A program made the position numbers and the translations under genes. This document shows positions 8,419-16,703 of a DNA stretch of 57,067 nucleotides, in pieces. Every line of letters begins with the position of its first letter. The first letter of the stretch is position 1. A model generated the notes under the pieces. It searched no databases, was not told the DNA's origin, and worked only from the letters and a program-made list of their open reading frames with translations. The stretch comes from Paractinoplanes deccanensis (GTDB lineage Bacteria > Actinomycetota > Actinomycetes > Mycobacteriales > Micromonosporaceae), in NCBI RefSeq assembly GCF_016862115.1, contig NZ_BOMI01000095.1:1-57067 (forward strand), given 5' to 3'.

Positions 8419-9879
8419 GTGAGCCAGGCCCCTCGTCGTACCGTCGTCGTTCTTGCTGCCGGTGAAGGCAAGCGGATGAAGTCCGCCACGCCGAAGGTGC
8501 TGCATCCGCTGCTCGGGCGCACCCTGGTGGGTCACGTGCTGGCCGCCGCTGAGCCGGCGGGGGCGGAGCAGGTGATCGTCGTGGTCGGGCACAAGGCCGA
8601 CCAGGTCAAGGCGCACCTGGCCGAGGTCGCTCCGAGTGCCGTGCCGGTGTTGCAGGCGGAGCAGAACGGCACGGGGCACGCGGTGCGGATCGCGCTCGAG
8701 GCCGTTCCGGATGCCGGCGGGACCGTGGTGGTGCTCAACGGCGATGTGCCGCTGCTGCGGCCCGAGACGGTGTCGAGCCTGATCGAGGCGCACGAGGCCG
8801 GCGGGCGCGGCGCGACCGTGCTGGCCGCCGAGGTGCCCGATCCGACCGGGCTGGGGCGCATCGTGCGGGACGCGGCGGGCAATCTCGAGCGGATCGTGGA
8901 GGAGCGGGACGCGTCGCCGCAGGTGCGGGCGATCCGTGAGATCAACGCGGGGATCTACGCGTTCGACGTGTCGTCGCTGCGGGAGGCGCTGTCGAAGCTC
9001 TCCACCGACAACGACCAGGGCGAGGAGTACCTGACCGACGTGTTCGGGCTGCTCGCGTCGGCGGGGGACCCGGTGGGCGTGTTCGTGGCACCGGACGCTC
9101 AGGAGACGCTGGGCTGCAACGACCGGGCGGAGCTGGCGAAGCTGCGGGCGCTGCTGCGTGACCGGGTGAACGAGGCGTGGATGCGCTCGGGTGTGTCGAT
9201 CCTGGATCCGGCGACGACGTGGATCGACGTGACGGTGACGATCGAGCGGGACGCCGAGATCGACCAGAACTCGCAGCTGCTGGGGGACACCACGGTGGCC
9301 GCCGGCGCGATCGTGGGGCCGGACACGACGCTGATCGACACGACGGTGGGTGCGGGCGCGGTGGTGCTGCGGACGCATTCGATCGGGGCGCGGATCGGTG
9401 ACGAGGCGACCGTGGGGCCGTTCTCGTTCCTGCGGCCGGGGACGAAGCTGGGCCGCAAGGCCAAGGTGGGCGGGTTCGTCGAGACGAAGAACGCGGAGCT
9501 GGGTGACGGGGCGAAGGTTCCGCACCTGTCGTACGTGGGTGATGCGACGATCGGCGCGAAGTCGAACATCGGCGCGGGCACGATCTTCGCGAACTACGAC
9601 GGTGTCAACAAGAACCACACGACGGTGGGTGAGGCCGCGTTCGTCGGCTCGGACACGGTGCTGATCGCTCCGGTGGAGATCGAGCCGGGAGCGTACGTGG
9701 CGGCGGGCAGCGCGATCCAGAAGACGGTGCCGGCGGGCAGTCTCGGGGTGACGCGGGCGCCGCAGCGCAACGTGGAGGGCTGGGTGGCGCGCCGCCGGGC
9801 CGGCACGGTGTCGGCGGAGGCCGCGGAGCGGTTCGAGGCGGCGAAGGCTCCGGAGGGTGAGATCTCCGAGGCCGAGTAG
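8419..9879 (+). CDS. glmU: Bifunctional GlcNAc-1-P uridyltransferase / GlcN-1-P acetyltransferase GlmU
   Basis: A 486-aa cytoplasmic enzyme making UDP-GlcNAc for peptidoglycan. The N-terminal nucleotidyltransferase domain shows VVLAAGEGKRMKSATPKVLH, then QNGTGHAV and LNGDVPLL. The C-terminal left-handed beta-helix acetyltransferase has hexapeptide repeats (DTTVAAGAIVGPDTTLIDTT region), then GNFVETKN-like GGFVETKNAEL, the catalytic-site segment KVPHLSYVGDA, and NIGAGTIFANYDGVNKN. I choose GTG 8419 because GGAG sits 6 nt upstream (8409-8412) and the protein then begins directly before the first strand. A start at 8389 is possible but adds an unconserved leader. Confidence 0.95.
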   Translation: MSQAPRRTVVVLAAGEGKRMKSATPKVLHPLLGRTLVGHVLAAAEPAGAEQVIVVVGHKADQVKAHLAEVAPSAVPVLQAEQNGTGHAVRIALEAVPDAGGTVVVLNGDVPLLRPETVSSLIEAHEAGGRGATVLAAEVPDPTGLGRIVRDAAGNLERIVEERDASPQVRAIREINAGIYAFDVSSLREALSKLSTDNDQGEEYLTDVFGLLASAGDPVGVFVAPDAQETLGCNDRAELAKLRALLRDRVNEAWMRSGVSILDPATTWIDVTVTIERDAEIDQNSQLLGDTTVAAGAIVGPDTTLIDTTVGAGAVVLRTHSIGARIGDEATVGPFSFLRPGTKLGRKAKVGGFVETKNAELGDGAKVPHLSYVGDATIGAKSNIGAGTIFANYDGVNKNHTTVGEAAFVGSDTVLIAPVEIEPGAYVAAGSAIQKTVPAGSLGVTRAPQRNVEGWVARRRAGTVSAEAAERFEAAKAPEGEISEAE

Positions 9880-10141
9880 CCCCGGGCGAGTTTGGCGGCG
9901 CCGGGGGTAACCCGGTGTGTGGCGGGTATCCGACAGGTGAACGCCCGGCGCGCCCGATCGTGATGGGGTGGGTGCGCTCGGTGGTGCGGTGCCGTCCGGT
10001 GGACCCGTTCTGAGCTGGACTGATCCCCCGGGGGTGAGGCATCCCACCCGGCGCCCGCGTAACGTGGCGGTTCGGTGGCCTCGGGGGATACTTCACTCGA
10101 TCACATCCCCACCCCCTCGATCCAACGGGAGTAGCGAGCCG

Positions 10142-11122
10142 ATGGGCAGCATCGTCGCGGAGAACCGTAAGAGTTTGATGCTTTTCTCCGGACGGGGTTT
10201 CCCGGAGCTGGCGGACGAGATCGGCCAGGTGCTCGGCGTCGCGCCGACTCCGGCGGACTCGTACGAGTTCGCCAACGGTGAGATCTTCGTCCGGTTCAAG
10301 GACTCGGTTCGCGGCTCGGACGCCTTCGTCGTGCAGTCGGTGACCGAGGGCGTGAACCGCTGGGTCATGGAGACCCTGATCATGATCGACGCGCTGAAGC
10401 GGGGGTCGGCCAAGCGGATCACCGTGGTGCTGCCGTTCTACCCGTATTCGCGGCAGGACAAGAAGCACCGCGGGCGCGAGCCGATCTCGGCGCGGCTGGT
10501 GGCCGACCTGTTGAAGACGGCGGGTGCCAACCGCATCCTCACCGTCGACCTGCACACCGCGCAGATCCAGGGCTTCTTCGACGGGCCGGTGGATCACCTG
10601 TTCGCGATGGACATCCTGGCCGAGCACGTGCAGAAGAAGTACGCGGGCCGCCCGATGACCGTGGTGGCGCCCGACTCGGGCCGGGTGCGGGTGGCGGAGC
10701 GGTGGACCGACCGGCTGGGTGGTTGCCCGCTGGCGTTCATCCACAAGACGCGCGACCCGCTCAAGCCCAACCAGGTGGTGGCCAACCGGGTGGTCGGCGA
10801 GGTCGAGGGCCGGGTGTGCCTGATCGTCGACGACATGATCGACACGGGTGGCACGATCACCAAGGCGGCGGACATCCTCTGGGACGAGGGCGCCGCCGAT
10901 GTGATCGTGGCCTCGACGCACGCGCTGCTGTCCGACCCGGCGACCGAGCGGCTGAAGAACAGCCGGATCAGCGAGCTGGTGGTGACGAACACGTTGCCGC
11001 TGCCGCCGGAGAAGCGACTCGACAAGATCACTGTGTTGTCGATCGCCCCGCTGCTGGCCCGGGCGATCCGCGAGGTCTTCGACGACGGCTCGGTGACCAC
11101 GCTGTTCGGTGGCCTGAGCTGA
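10142..11122 (+). CDS. prs: Ribose-phosphate pyrophosphokinase (PRPP synthetase)
   Basis: A 326-aa enzyme forming PRPP from ribose-5-phosphate and ATP for nucleotide, histidine and tryptophan synthesis. Seen motifs are the N-terminal SLMLFSGRGFPELADEIG, ANGEIFVRF, and the ATP-binding YPYSRQDKKHRGREPISA. The metal-binding DLHTAQIQGFFDGPVDHL and the PRPP-binding loop CLIVDDMIDTGGTI are also present. Start ATG 10142 gives the family N-terminus. A longer frame upstream is unconserved. It is 262 bp from glmU, so it may have its own promoter. It supplies nucleotide synthesis in parallel with the salvage genes at 42785-47352. Confidence 0.95.
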   Translation: MGSIVAENRKSLMLFSGRGFPELADEIGQVLGVAPTPADSYEFANGEIFVRFKDSVRGSDAFVVQSVTEGVNRWVMETLIMIDALKRGSAKRITVVLPFYPYSRQDKKHRGREPISARLVADLLKTAGANRILTVDLHTAQIQGFFDGPVDHLFAMDILAEHVQKKYAGRPMTVVAPDSGRVRVAERWTDRLGGCPLAFIHKTRDPLKPNQVVANRVVGEVEGRVCLIVDDMIDTGGTITKAADILWDEGAADVIVASTHALLSDPATERLKNSRISELVVTNTLPLPPEKRLDKITVLSIAPLLARAIREVFDDGSVTTLFGGLS

Positions 11123-11456
11123 GGCGAGGGCTGCCGGGCCGGAGGGCCGGTGCTGAAACCTCTCTCGGGTGAAGTTTGCGCGGAGCGCCTGAGCGGGCCG
11201 GACCCGCTGAGGGGTGCGCTCATGCGCCAGGTAAGATAGTGCGGTTGCCACGGCGAGGGTGCCCCGCGGTCTGCTGAGGTTCGCAGCCATTTCGGGGACA
11301 CCGTGATCGACGCGGTGCTCCGGGCCTGTGCCCAGCGCGCCCCCTTGCCCGGCAGCGCCGACGACGGCCTCCAGCACCTCCCGGTGGCCGATCACCACAC
11401 TGCCGCAGCCCGCCGACTTAGACGCAGCCCGATCGAAGAGTTTCAGGAGTTTCCCC
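11123..11456. other. 334-bp gap with likely long leader of rplY
   Basis: No protein or tRNA is supported here. TAAGAT at 11232-11237 could be a -10 element, which would give rplY an untranslated leader of about 215 nt; no convincing -35 is visible. AGGAG at 11445-11449 is the ribosome site for rplY. The rest is GC-rich, with several weak hairpins but none with a T-tract. Confidence 0.45.
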
Positions 11457-12083
11457 GTGTCCGAGGTAAAGATCAGCGCCGAGCCCCGCACCGAGTTCGG
11501 CAAGGGTGGTGCCCGCCGCACGCGCCGGGCCGGTTTGGTGCCCGCCGTGCTTTACGGCCACGGCGAGAAGCCGCAGCACATCGCGCTGCCGGCCCGTGAG
11601 TTCGCGGCCGCGATCCGGCACGGCGGCCTCAACCAGGTTTTCACGATCGACATCGCGGGGGCCTCGGGCGCGACGCTCGCCCTGCCGAAGGCGATCCAGC
11701 GTGACCCGATCAAGGACACGTACGAGCACGTGGACCTGATCATCGTGAAGCGTGGCGAGAAGGTGCAGGTCGACGTCCCGGTGAACCTGACCGGTGAGGC
11801 CGCCCGCAACACGCTCGTCGTGCACGAGTCCAACACCCTCGCCGTCACCGCCGAGGCGATGCACCTGCCGACCGGCTTCGACGTGTCGATCGAGGGCCTC
11901 GAGGCGGGCTCGCAGGTGACCGCCGGCGACGTGCCGCTGCCGAACGGTGTCGAGCTGGCCGTCGAGCCCGACTTCGTGCTGGCGATCGTCTCGCAGGCGC
12001 AGACCGCCGAGCAGCTCGAGGGTGGCGAGGCCGCCGAGGGTGGCGAGGCCGCCGAGGGCGAAGAGGCTCCCGCCGCGGAGTAA
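11457..12083 (+). CDS. rplY: Ribosomal protein bL25, long (CTC/TL5) form
   Basis: A 208-aa protein binding 5S rRNA in the large subunit. The N-terminal L25 domain shows KISAEPRTEFGKGGARRTRR and VPAVLYGHGEKPQHIALP. The second TL5-type beta domain follows (VDVPVNLTGEAARNTLVV, VSIEGLEAGSQVTAGDVPLP). The tail is Glu/Ala/Gly-rich with short repeats of GGEAAE, common in actinobacterial forms. Start GTG 11457 has AGGAG 7 nt upstream. It stands 88 bp before pth, a widely kept pairing, with a strong hairpin between them. Confidence 0.95.
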   Translation: MSEVKISAEPRTEFGKGGARRTRRAGLVPAVLYGHGEKPQHIALPAREFAAAIRHGGLNQVFTIDIAGASGATLALPKAIQRDPIKDTYEHVDLIIVKRGEKVQVDVPVNLTGEAARNTLVVHESNTLAVTAEAMHLPTGFDVSIEGLEAGSQVTAGDVPLPNGVELAVEPDFVLAIVSQAQTAEQLEGGEAAEGGEAAEGEEAPAAE

Positions 12084-12118
12084 CGAACGTCGGGCCCAGT
12101 CGGACCGAAAGCAGTGGT

Positions 12119-12148
12119 CGGGGAAAGTGCCGGTGGGCACTTTCCCCG
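12119..12148. terminator. Perfect 13-bp hairpin between rplY and pth
   Basis: CGGGGAAAGTGCC (12119-12131) pairs exactly with GGCACTTTCCCCG (12136-12148) around a GGTG loop. There is no T-tract after it. It lies 36 nt past the rplY stop and ends 23 nt before the pth start, so it may reduce read-through, stabilise the upstream mRNA or attenuate pth. A T-less actinobacterial terminator is also possible. Confidence 0.6.
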
Positions 12149-12171
12149 ATGCGCATATCTGGGGGAAATCA

Positions 12172-12756
12172 GTGAGCGACGACGCGTGGCTGGTGGTCGG
12201 CCTGGGCAACCCGGGCAAGGAGTACGCGGGCAACCGGCACAACGTGGGCTTCATGGTGGCCGATCTGCTGGCGTCGCGGGTGGGCGCGAAGTTCGGCCGG
12301 TCCAAGCGCGCGCATGCCGAGATGGCGGAGGGCCGTCTGGGGTTCGGCGGGCCGAAGCTGGTGCTGGTGAAGCCGCTGACCTACATGAACCTCTCCGGCG
12401 CGCCGGTGGTGTCGCTGGCCCAGTTCTTCAAAGTGCCGGTGTCGAACGTGATCGCCGTGCACGATGAGCTTGATGTGCCTTTCGGTCAGGTACGGGCCAA
12501 GCGTGGCGGTGGTGAGGGTGGCCACAACGGTTTGCGTTCGATGTCGAAGTCGCTGTCGAGCAAGGAGTACGCGCGAGTCCGGTTCGGCATCGGCCGTCCG
12601 CCCGGGCGGCAGGATCCGGCCGACTACGTGCTCTCCGACTTCTCCGGCGTGGAGCGCAAGGAGCTGGACTTTCTCGTCGACCGGGCGGCCGACGTGGTGG
12701 AGGCGATCGTGCTCGAGGGTGTCGAGTGGGCGCAGAACAAATACCACGGCGGTTGA
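12172..12756 (+). CDS. pth: Peptidyl-tRNA hydrolase
   Basis: A 194-aa enzyme releasing tRNA from peptidyl-tRNAs dropped by the ribosome. Family features are seen in order: WLVVGLGNPGKEYAGNRHNV with the catalytic His in NRHNVG, then KPLTYMNLSGAPV, VIAVHDELDVPFGQVRAK, GGGEGGHNGLRSM, and RVRFGIGRPPGRQDPADYVL. Length is normal. GTG 12172 is preceded by GGGGGA about 6 nt upstream and gives the expected N-terminus. It lies in the glmU-prs-rplY-pth block. Confidence 0.95.
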   Translation: MSDDAWLVVGLGNPGKEYAGNRHNVGFMVADLLASRVGAKFGRSKRAHAEMAEGRLGFGGPKLVLVKPLTYMNLSGAPVVSLAQFFKVPVSNVIAVHDELDVPFGQVRAKRGGGEGGHNGLRSMSKSLSSKEYARVRFGIGRPPGRQDPADYVLSDFSGVERKELDFLVDRAADVVEAIVLEGVEWAQNKYHGG

Positions 12757-12896
12757 TCTCGCGAGGCTCGAACGGATAGATCATTTGGGCGGTTTTGTCC
12801 GTCTCTCGATCCCGTGACGCTCTCGACTGTCCGACCGTTGGTCACACGTACGCACCGGTTCGGTGCGGTTTGACCGGCGGACGGGGGAGGTTCGGG

Positions 12897-14819
12897 ATGC
12901 GGCAGGACCTGTCCGAGCAGCAGGAGTCGGTGCTGACCGAGCCGACCGTGCTGTTGCCGGAGGTCACGCCGCCGGAGGGGTACGGCCAGGCCAACCACCC
13001 GCCGGCGAACCAGGGCCCGCGCGCCCGGCCCCGCGCCGCGGCCTCGAAGATCCCGGCGCCGGTGGTGCCGCTGAGCCCGCCCCCGTCGGGCGCGGGCGCG
13101 CGCACCGGCGACTGGCCCATCAATGCACCGGCAAAAAGCGCTATGAATCAGCTGAACCGGGGCGCCGCGGATCGGTGCGACGCTTCGGCGGGCAGGACCG
13201 GCCCGGGCGGGCCGGCCGGTGGGGTCGGCGCGGAGGCGCCGCCGGTCAGGGTCGGCAAGCCGGACAACGCGCCGCCGCGGGCCGTTCAGGAGCGGGCCGA
13301 TCCCGGGCGCAATCAGGCGATCGAGCGGCACTGGTCGCAGCGGCGCAACCGGTCCTCGGCGGTCCGGCCGGTGGTGCGGCCGTTCGTGCGGATGCGTGGC
13401 CGGCACGCGGCCATGTCGCGGCGGCAGCGGTGGGAGCGCAGCTACGTGCGGGCGCTCGTGCTCTGTGACCTGCTGGCCGGCACGGCGGCCGGCGCCACCG
13501 CGTTCGGCCTGCGCTTCGGCGACGAGGTGACCACCTACAACCGCGGCTACGTCGTTCTCTCGGCGCTGCTGCCCGTGCTGCTGCTCGCCGTGCTGGCGGT
13601 CTCGCGGGCGTACGAGCGCCGCTACCTGTTCGTGGGCACCGACGAATACCAGCGCGTGCTCCGCGGCGGCGTCGGGCTGATCGCGGGCGCGGCGCTCGTC
13701 TCGTACGCGCTCGAATTGGATCTTGCTCGTAGCTATGTCCTCGCCGCGCTGCCGACGGCGATCGCGACCTCGGCGGTGCTGCGCTTCGCGCTGCGCAAGC
13801 GGCTGCACATGGCGCGCGCCCGGGGCGAGAGCCTGCGCCGGGTGATCCTGGTCGGGCACGAGCTGTCGATCATCGGAATGGCCCGCCAGCTGCGGCGGGA
13901 GCGGTACCACGGGCTCGAGGTGGTCGGCGCCTGCATCCCGCGCGGGCACGACGGCGCCGGGATGAACGGGCTGGTCGTCTACGGCACGTTCGACGATGTG
14001 GCGAGCGCGGTGGAACAGGCCGACGCGGACACCGTGGTGGTGCTGAGCTGCCCCGAGCTCGACGGCGCCCAGCTGCGCCGGCTGGCGTGGCGGCTGGAGC
14101 GCGACGAGGTCGACCTGGTGGTGGCCAGCGCGCTGGTCGACGTGGCCGGCGCCCGCACCACCATCCGGCCGTTCGACGGGCTGCCCATGCTGCACGTCGA
14201 GCACCCGCGGCTGCACGGCGGCTCGCGGCTGGTCAAGGAGGTGGTCGACCGGCTCGGCGCGCTGGCGCTGCTGGTGCTCCTCGGCCCGCTGCTGCTCGGC
14301 GTCGCACTGTGTGTGCGGGTCACGTCCCGCGGGCCGGTACTCTTTCGTCAGGTGCGGGTCGGCCGTGACGGCAGTCACTTCCGCATCTTCAAGTTCCGCA
14401 GCATGTATGTCGATGCCGAGGCCCGCCTGGCGGAGCTCCGGCATCTCAACGAGCACGACGGTGTGCTCTTCAAGATCCGTGATGATCCGCGGGTGACCCC
14501 GGTCGGGCGATATCTGCGCCGGTTCTCCCTGGACGAGCTGCCGCAGCTGCTCAACGTGCTGCTGGGGCAGATGTCGCTGGTCGGGCCGCGTCCGCCGCTG
14601 CCGTCCGAGGTCGCGGCGTACGCCGACGACGTGCGGCGCCGGCTGGCCGTCAAGCCGGGCATGACGGGCCTGTGGCAGGTTTCGGGACGCTCCGATCTAC
14701 CGTGGGAGGAAGCGGTCCGGCTGGACCTGCGCTATGTGGAGAACTGGTCCCTCAGTTTGGACCTGGTGATCCTGTTGCGCACGATGACGGCAGTGGTGCG
14801 GTCATCGGGCGCGTACTGA
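12897..14819 (+). CDS. Polyprenyl glycosylphosphotransferase (sugar transferase, WbaP/CpsE type)
   Basis: A 640-aa membrane enzyme expected to load a sugar-1-phosphate onto the polyprenyl-phosphate carrier at the start of exopolysaccharide synthesis. About 190 N-terminal residues are Pro/Gly/Ala-rich and look disordered, unusually long for the family. Four or five TM segments follow (from about residue 195), then a CoA-binding-like Rossmann region (RRVILVGHELSIIGMARQ). The catalytic C-terminal domain shows a last TM before PVLFRQVRVGRDGSHFRIFK, then SLDELPQLLNVLLGQMSLVG and GLWQVSGRSDLPWEEAVR. ATG 12897 follows GGGGAGG. No glycosyltransferase cluster is nearby, so the polymer made is unknown. 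Confidence 0.92.
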   Translation: MRQDLSEQQESVLTEPTVLLPEVTPPEGYGQANHPPANQGPRARPRAAASKIPAPVVPLSPPPSGAGARTGDWPINAPAKSAMNQLNRGAADRCDASAGRTGPGGPAGGVGAEAPPVRVGKPDNAPPRAVQERADPGRNQAIERHWSQRRNRSSAVRPVVRPFVRMRGRHAAMSRRQRWERSYVRALVLCDLLAGTAAGATAFGLRFGDEVTTYNRGYVVLSALLPVLLLAVLAVSRAYERRYLFVGTDEYQRVLRGGVGLIAGAALVSYALELDLARSYVLAALPTAIATSAVLRFALRKRLHMARARGESLRRVILVGHELSIIGMARQLRRERYHGLEVVGACIPRGHDGAGMNGLVVYGTFDDVASAVEQADADTVVVLSCPELDGAQLRRLAWRLERDEVDLVVASALVDVAGARTTIRPFDGLPMLHVEHPRLHGGSRLVKEVVDRLGALALLVLLGPLLLGVALCVRVTSRGPVLFRQVRVGRDGSHFRIFKFRSMYVDAEARLAELRHLNEHDGVLFKIRDDPRVTPVGRYLRRFSLDELPQLLNVLLGQMSLVGPRPPLPSEVAAYADDVRRRLAVKPGMTGLWQVSGRSDLPWEEAVRLDLRYVENWSLSLDLVILLRTMTAVVRSSGAY

Positions 14820-14841
14820 CACTCAATAGGAGAGCTGGTTG

Positions 14842-15732
14842 ATGGGCGAGCGGACAGAGACGTCGGCACGCGTGAACTCGCAACGGGAAAACACCGAGAC
14901 CGGCACCGCGCCGGTCACCGACGCCGCCTTCGCCCGCTGGCTGGCGGACCGGGCGGGCCAGGCCCTGCTTCAGGTCAGGGCCGACATGGGGCACGCCGAC
15001 GGCCCGGCCCTCAAGGCCGCCGGCGACAAGGCGGCGCACGACCTGATGCTGGCCGAGCTCGCGCGCTGGCGCCCGGCGGACGCGGTGCTGTCGGAGGAGG
15101 ACGACCACGCGCGCACGGCGTGGCGCGAGGGCGAGCACGGCAGCGTGCGCCCGGAGCGCCTCGGCGCCAACCGGGTGTGGATCGTCGACCCGCTCGACGG
15201 CACCCGCGAGTTCTCCGAGGAGGGCCGCGCCGACTGGGCCGTGCACGTGGCGCTCTGGACCGCCGACTGCGGCAGTCCGTCGTGCCTGGCGGCCGGCGCC
15301 GTCGCGATGCCCGCGCAGCACCGCACGATCGCCACCGACCACCCGCCGGCCTATCCGCCGCTGCCGCTGGAGTCGGCGAACGGGGGGCCGATCCGGATCG
15401 CCGCGAGCCGCACCCGGCCGCCGGCCTTCGTGACCGCGCTCGCCGAGGAGCTCGGCGCCGAGCTGATGCCGATGGGATCGGCCGGCGTCAAGATCGCCGC
15501 GGTGATCAGCGGCGAGGCCGACGCCTACGTGCACGCGGGCGGGCAGTACGAGTGGGATTCGGCCGCGCCGGTCGCTGTGGCGCTGGCCACCGGCCTGCAC
15601 GCTAGCCGAATCGACGGTTCTGCGCTGAAATACAACGAGGCAGACCCCAAGCTGCCTGACCTGGTGGTGTGCCGTAAGGATCTCGCTCCTCGGTTACTTG
15701 CAGCGTTGCAGCGTCACCTTCCGTCAAAATGA
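14842..15732 (+). CDS. cysQ: 3'(2'),5'-bisphosphate nucleotidase CysQ
   Basis: A 296-aa inositol-monophosphatase-fold enzyme that removes the 3'-phosphate from PAP/PAPS. Seen motifs are AVLSEEDD (metal ligand acids) and VWIVDPLDGTREFSEEGRAD, whose DPLDGTREF is characteristic of CysQ. QYEWDSAAPVAVALATGL carries the last metal-binding Asp. ATG 14842 has AGGAGAG about 8 nt upstream. It stands 59 bp before cysD, so the three genes make a sulfate-activation unit. General inositol monophosphatase activity is an alternative, but context favours CysQ. Confidence 0.9.
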   Translation: MGERTETSARVNSQRENTETGTAPVTDAAFARWLADRAGQALLQVRADMGHADGPALKAAGDKAAHDLMLAELARWRPADAVLSEEDDHARTAWREGEHGSVRPERLGANRVWIVDPLDGTREFSEEGRADWAVHVALWTADCGSPSCLAAGAVAMPAQHRTIATDHPPAYPPLPLESANGGPIRIAASRTRPPAFVTALAEELGAELMPMGSAGVKIAAVISGEADAYVHAGGQYEWDSAAPVAVALATGLHASRIDGSALKYNEADPKLPDLVVCRKDLAPRLLAALQRHLPSK

Positions 15733-15791
15733 CGGTTCCCCGTAGGTAACACAAACAGCGCCACAATGCCGGAAAGGTCTGGAACCCACCG

Positions 15792-16703
15792 ATGAGCCAG
15801 ACAAAGCCGTACCGCGTCTCGCATCTGGATGCTCTCGAAGCCGAGAGCATCTTCGTCATGCGTGAGGTCATGGCCGAGTTCGAGCGTCCCGTCCTGCTGT
15901 TCTCCGGGGGCAAGGACTCGATCGTCATGCTGCGCCTCGCGGAGAAGGCGTTCGCCCCGGCGCGCATCCCGTTCCCGGTGATGCACGTCGACACCGGGCA
16001 CAACTTCCCCGAGGTCCTCGACTACCGCGACACCCGGGTGGCCACCCTCGGCCTCAACCTGGTCGTCGCGAGCGTGCAGGAGGCGATCGACACGGGCCTG
16101 GTGCGCGAGCTGCCCGACGGCACGCGCAACCGGATCCAGACGCCGGTGCTGCTCGCCGCCGTCGAGAAGTACCGCTTCGACGCCCTCTTCGGCGGCGCCC
16201 GGCGCGACGAGGAGAAGGCGCGCGCCAAGGAGCGCATGTTCAGCTTCCGCGACGAGTTCGGCCAGTGGGACCCGAAGAACCAGCGCCCCGAGCTCTGGGC
16301 GCTCTACAACGGCCGGCACCACCCCGGCGAGTCGATCCGGGTGTTCCCGCTGTCCAACTGGACCGAGCTCGACGTCTGGCACTACATCGCCAAGGAGCAG
16401 ATCCCGCTGCCGAGCATCTACTACGCCCACGACCGCGAGGTCGTCGAGCGCGGCGGCATGTTCTACGCGGTCAACGAGTTCATCCGGCTCAAGGACGGCG
16501 AGACCTCCGAGGTGCGCCGGGTCCGCTACCGCACCGTGGGCGACGCCTCGCAGACCGCCGCCGTGCTCTCCGAGGCCGACACGGTCGACAAGGTGATCGA
16601 CGAGGTCGCCGCGACCCGCATCACCGAGCGTGGCGCGACCCGCGGCGACGACAAGGTCAGCGAGGCCGCGATGGAAGACCGCAAGCGAGAGGGTTACTTC
16701 TGA
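15792..16703 (+). CDS. cysD: Sulfate adenylyltransferase small subunit CysD
   Basis: A 303-aa ATP sulfurylase subunit that activates sulfate to APS together with CysN. The PP-loop pyrophosphatase signature FSGGKDSIVMLRLAEKAF is clear (about residue 39), followed by VMHVDTGHNFPEVLDYRD. The family C-terminus ATRITERGATRGDDKVSEAA ends in MEDRKREGYF. The gene overlaps cysN by one base (TGATG). No cysH or cysC is seen in the window, so whether APS or PAPS is the reduced form cannot be said. Confidence 0.96.
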   Translation: MSQTKPYRVSHLDALEAESIFVMREVMAEFERPVLLFSGGKDSIVMLRLAEKAFAPARIPFPVMHVDTGHNFPEVLDYRDTRVATLGLNLVVASVQEAIDTGLVRELPDGTRNRIQTPVLLAAVEKYRFDALFGGARRDEEKARAKERMFSFRDEFGQWDPKNQRPELWALYNGRHHPGESIRVFPLSNWTELDVWHYIAKEQIPLPSIYYAHDREVVERGGMFYAVNEFIRLKDGETSEVRRVRYRTVGDASQTAAVLSEADTVDKVIDEVAATRITERGATRGDDKVSEAAMEDRKREGYF

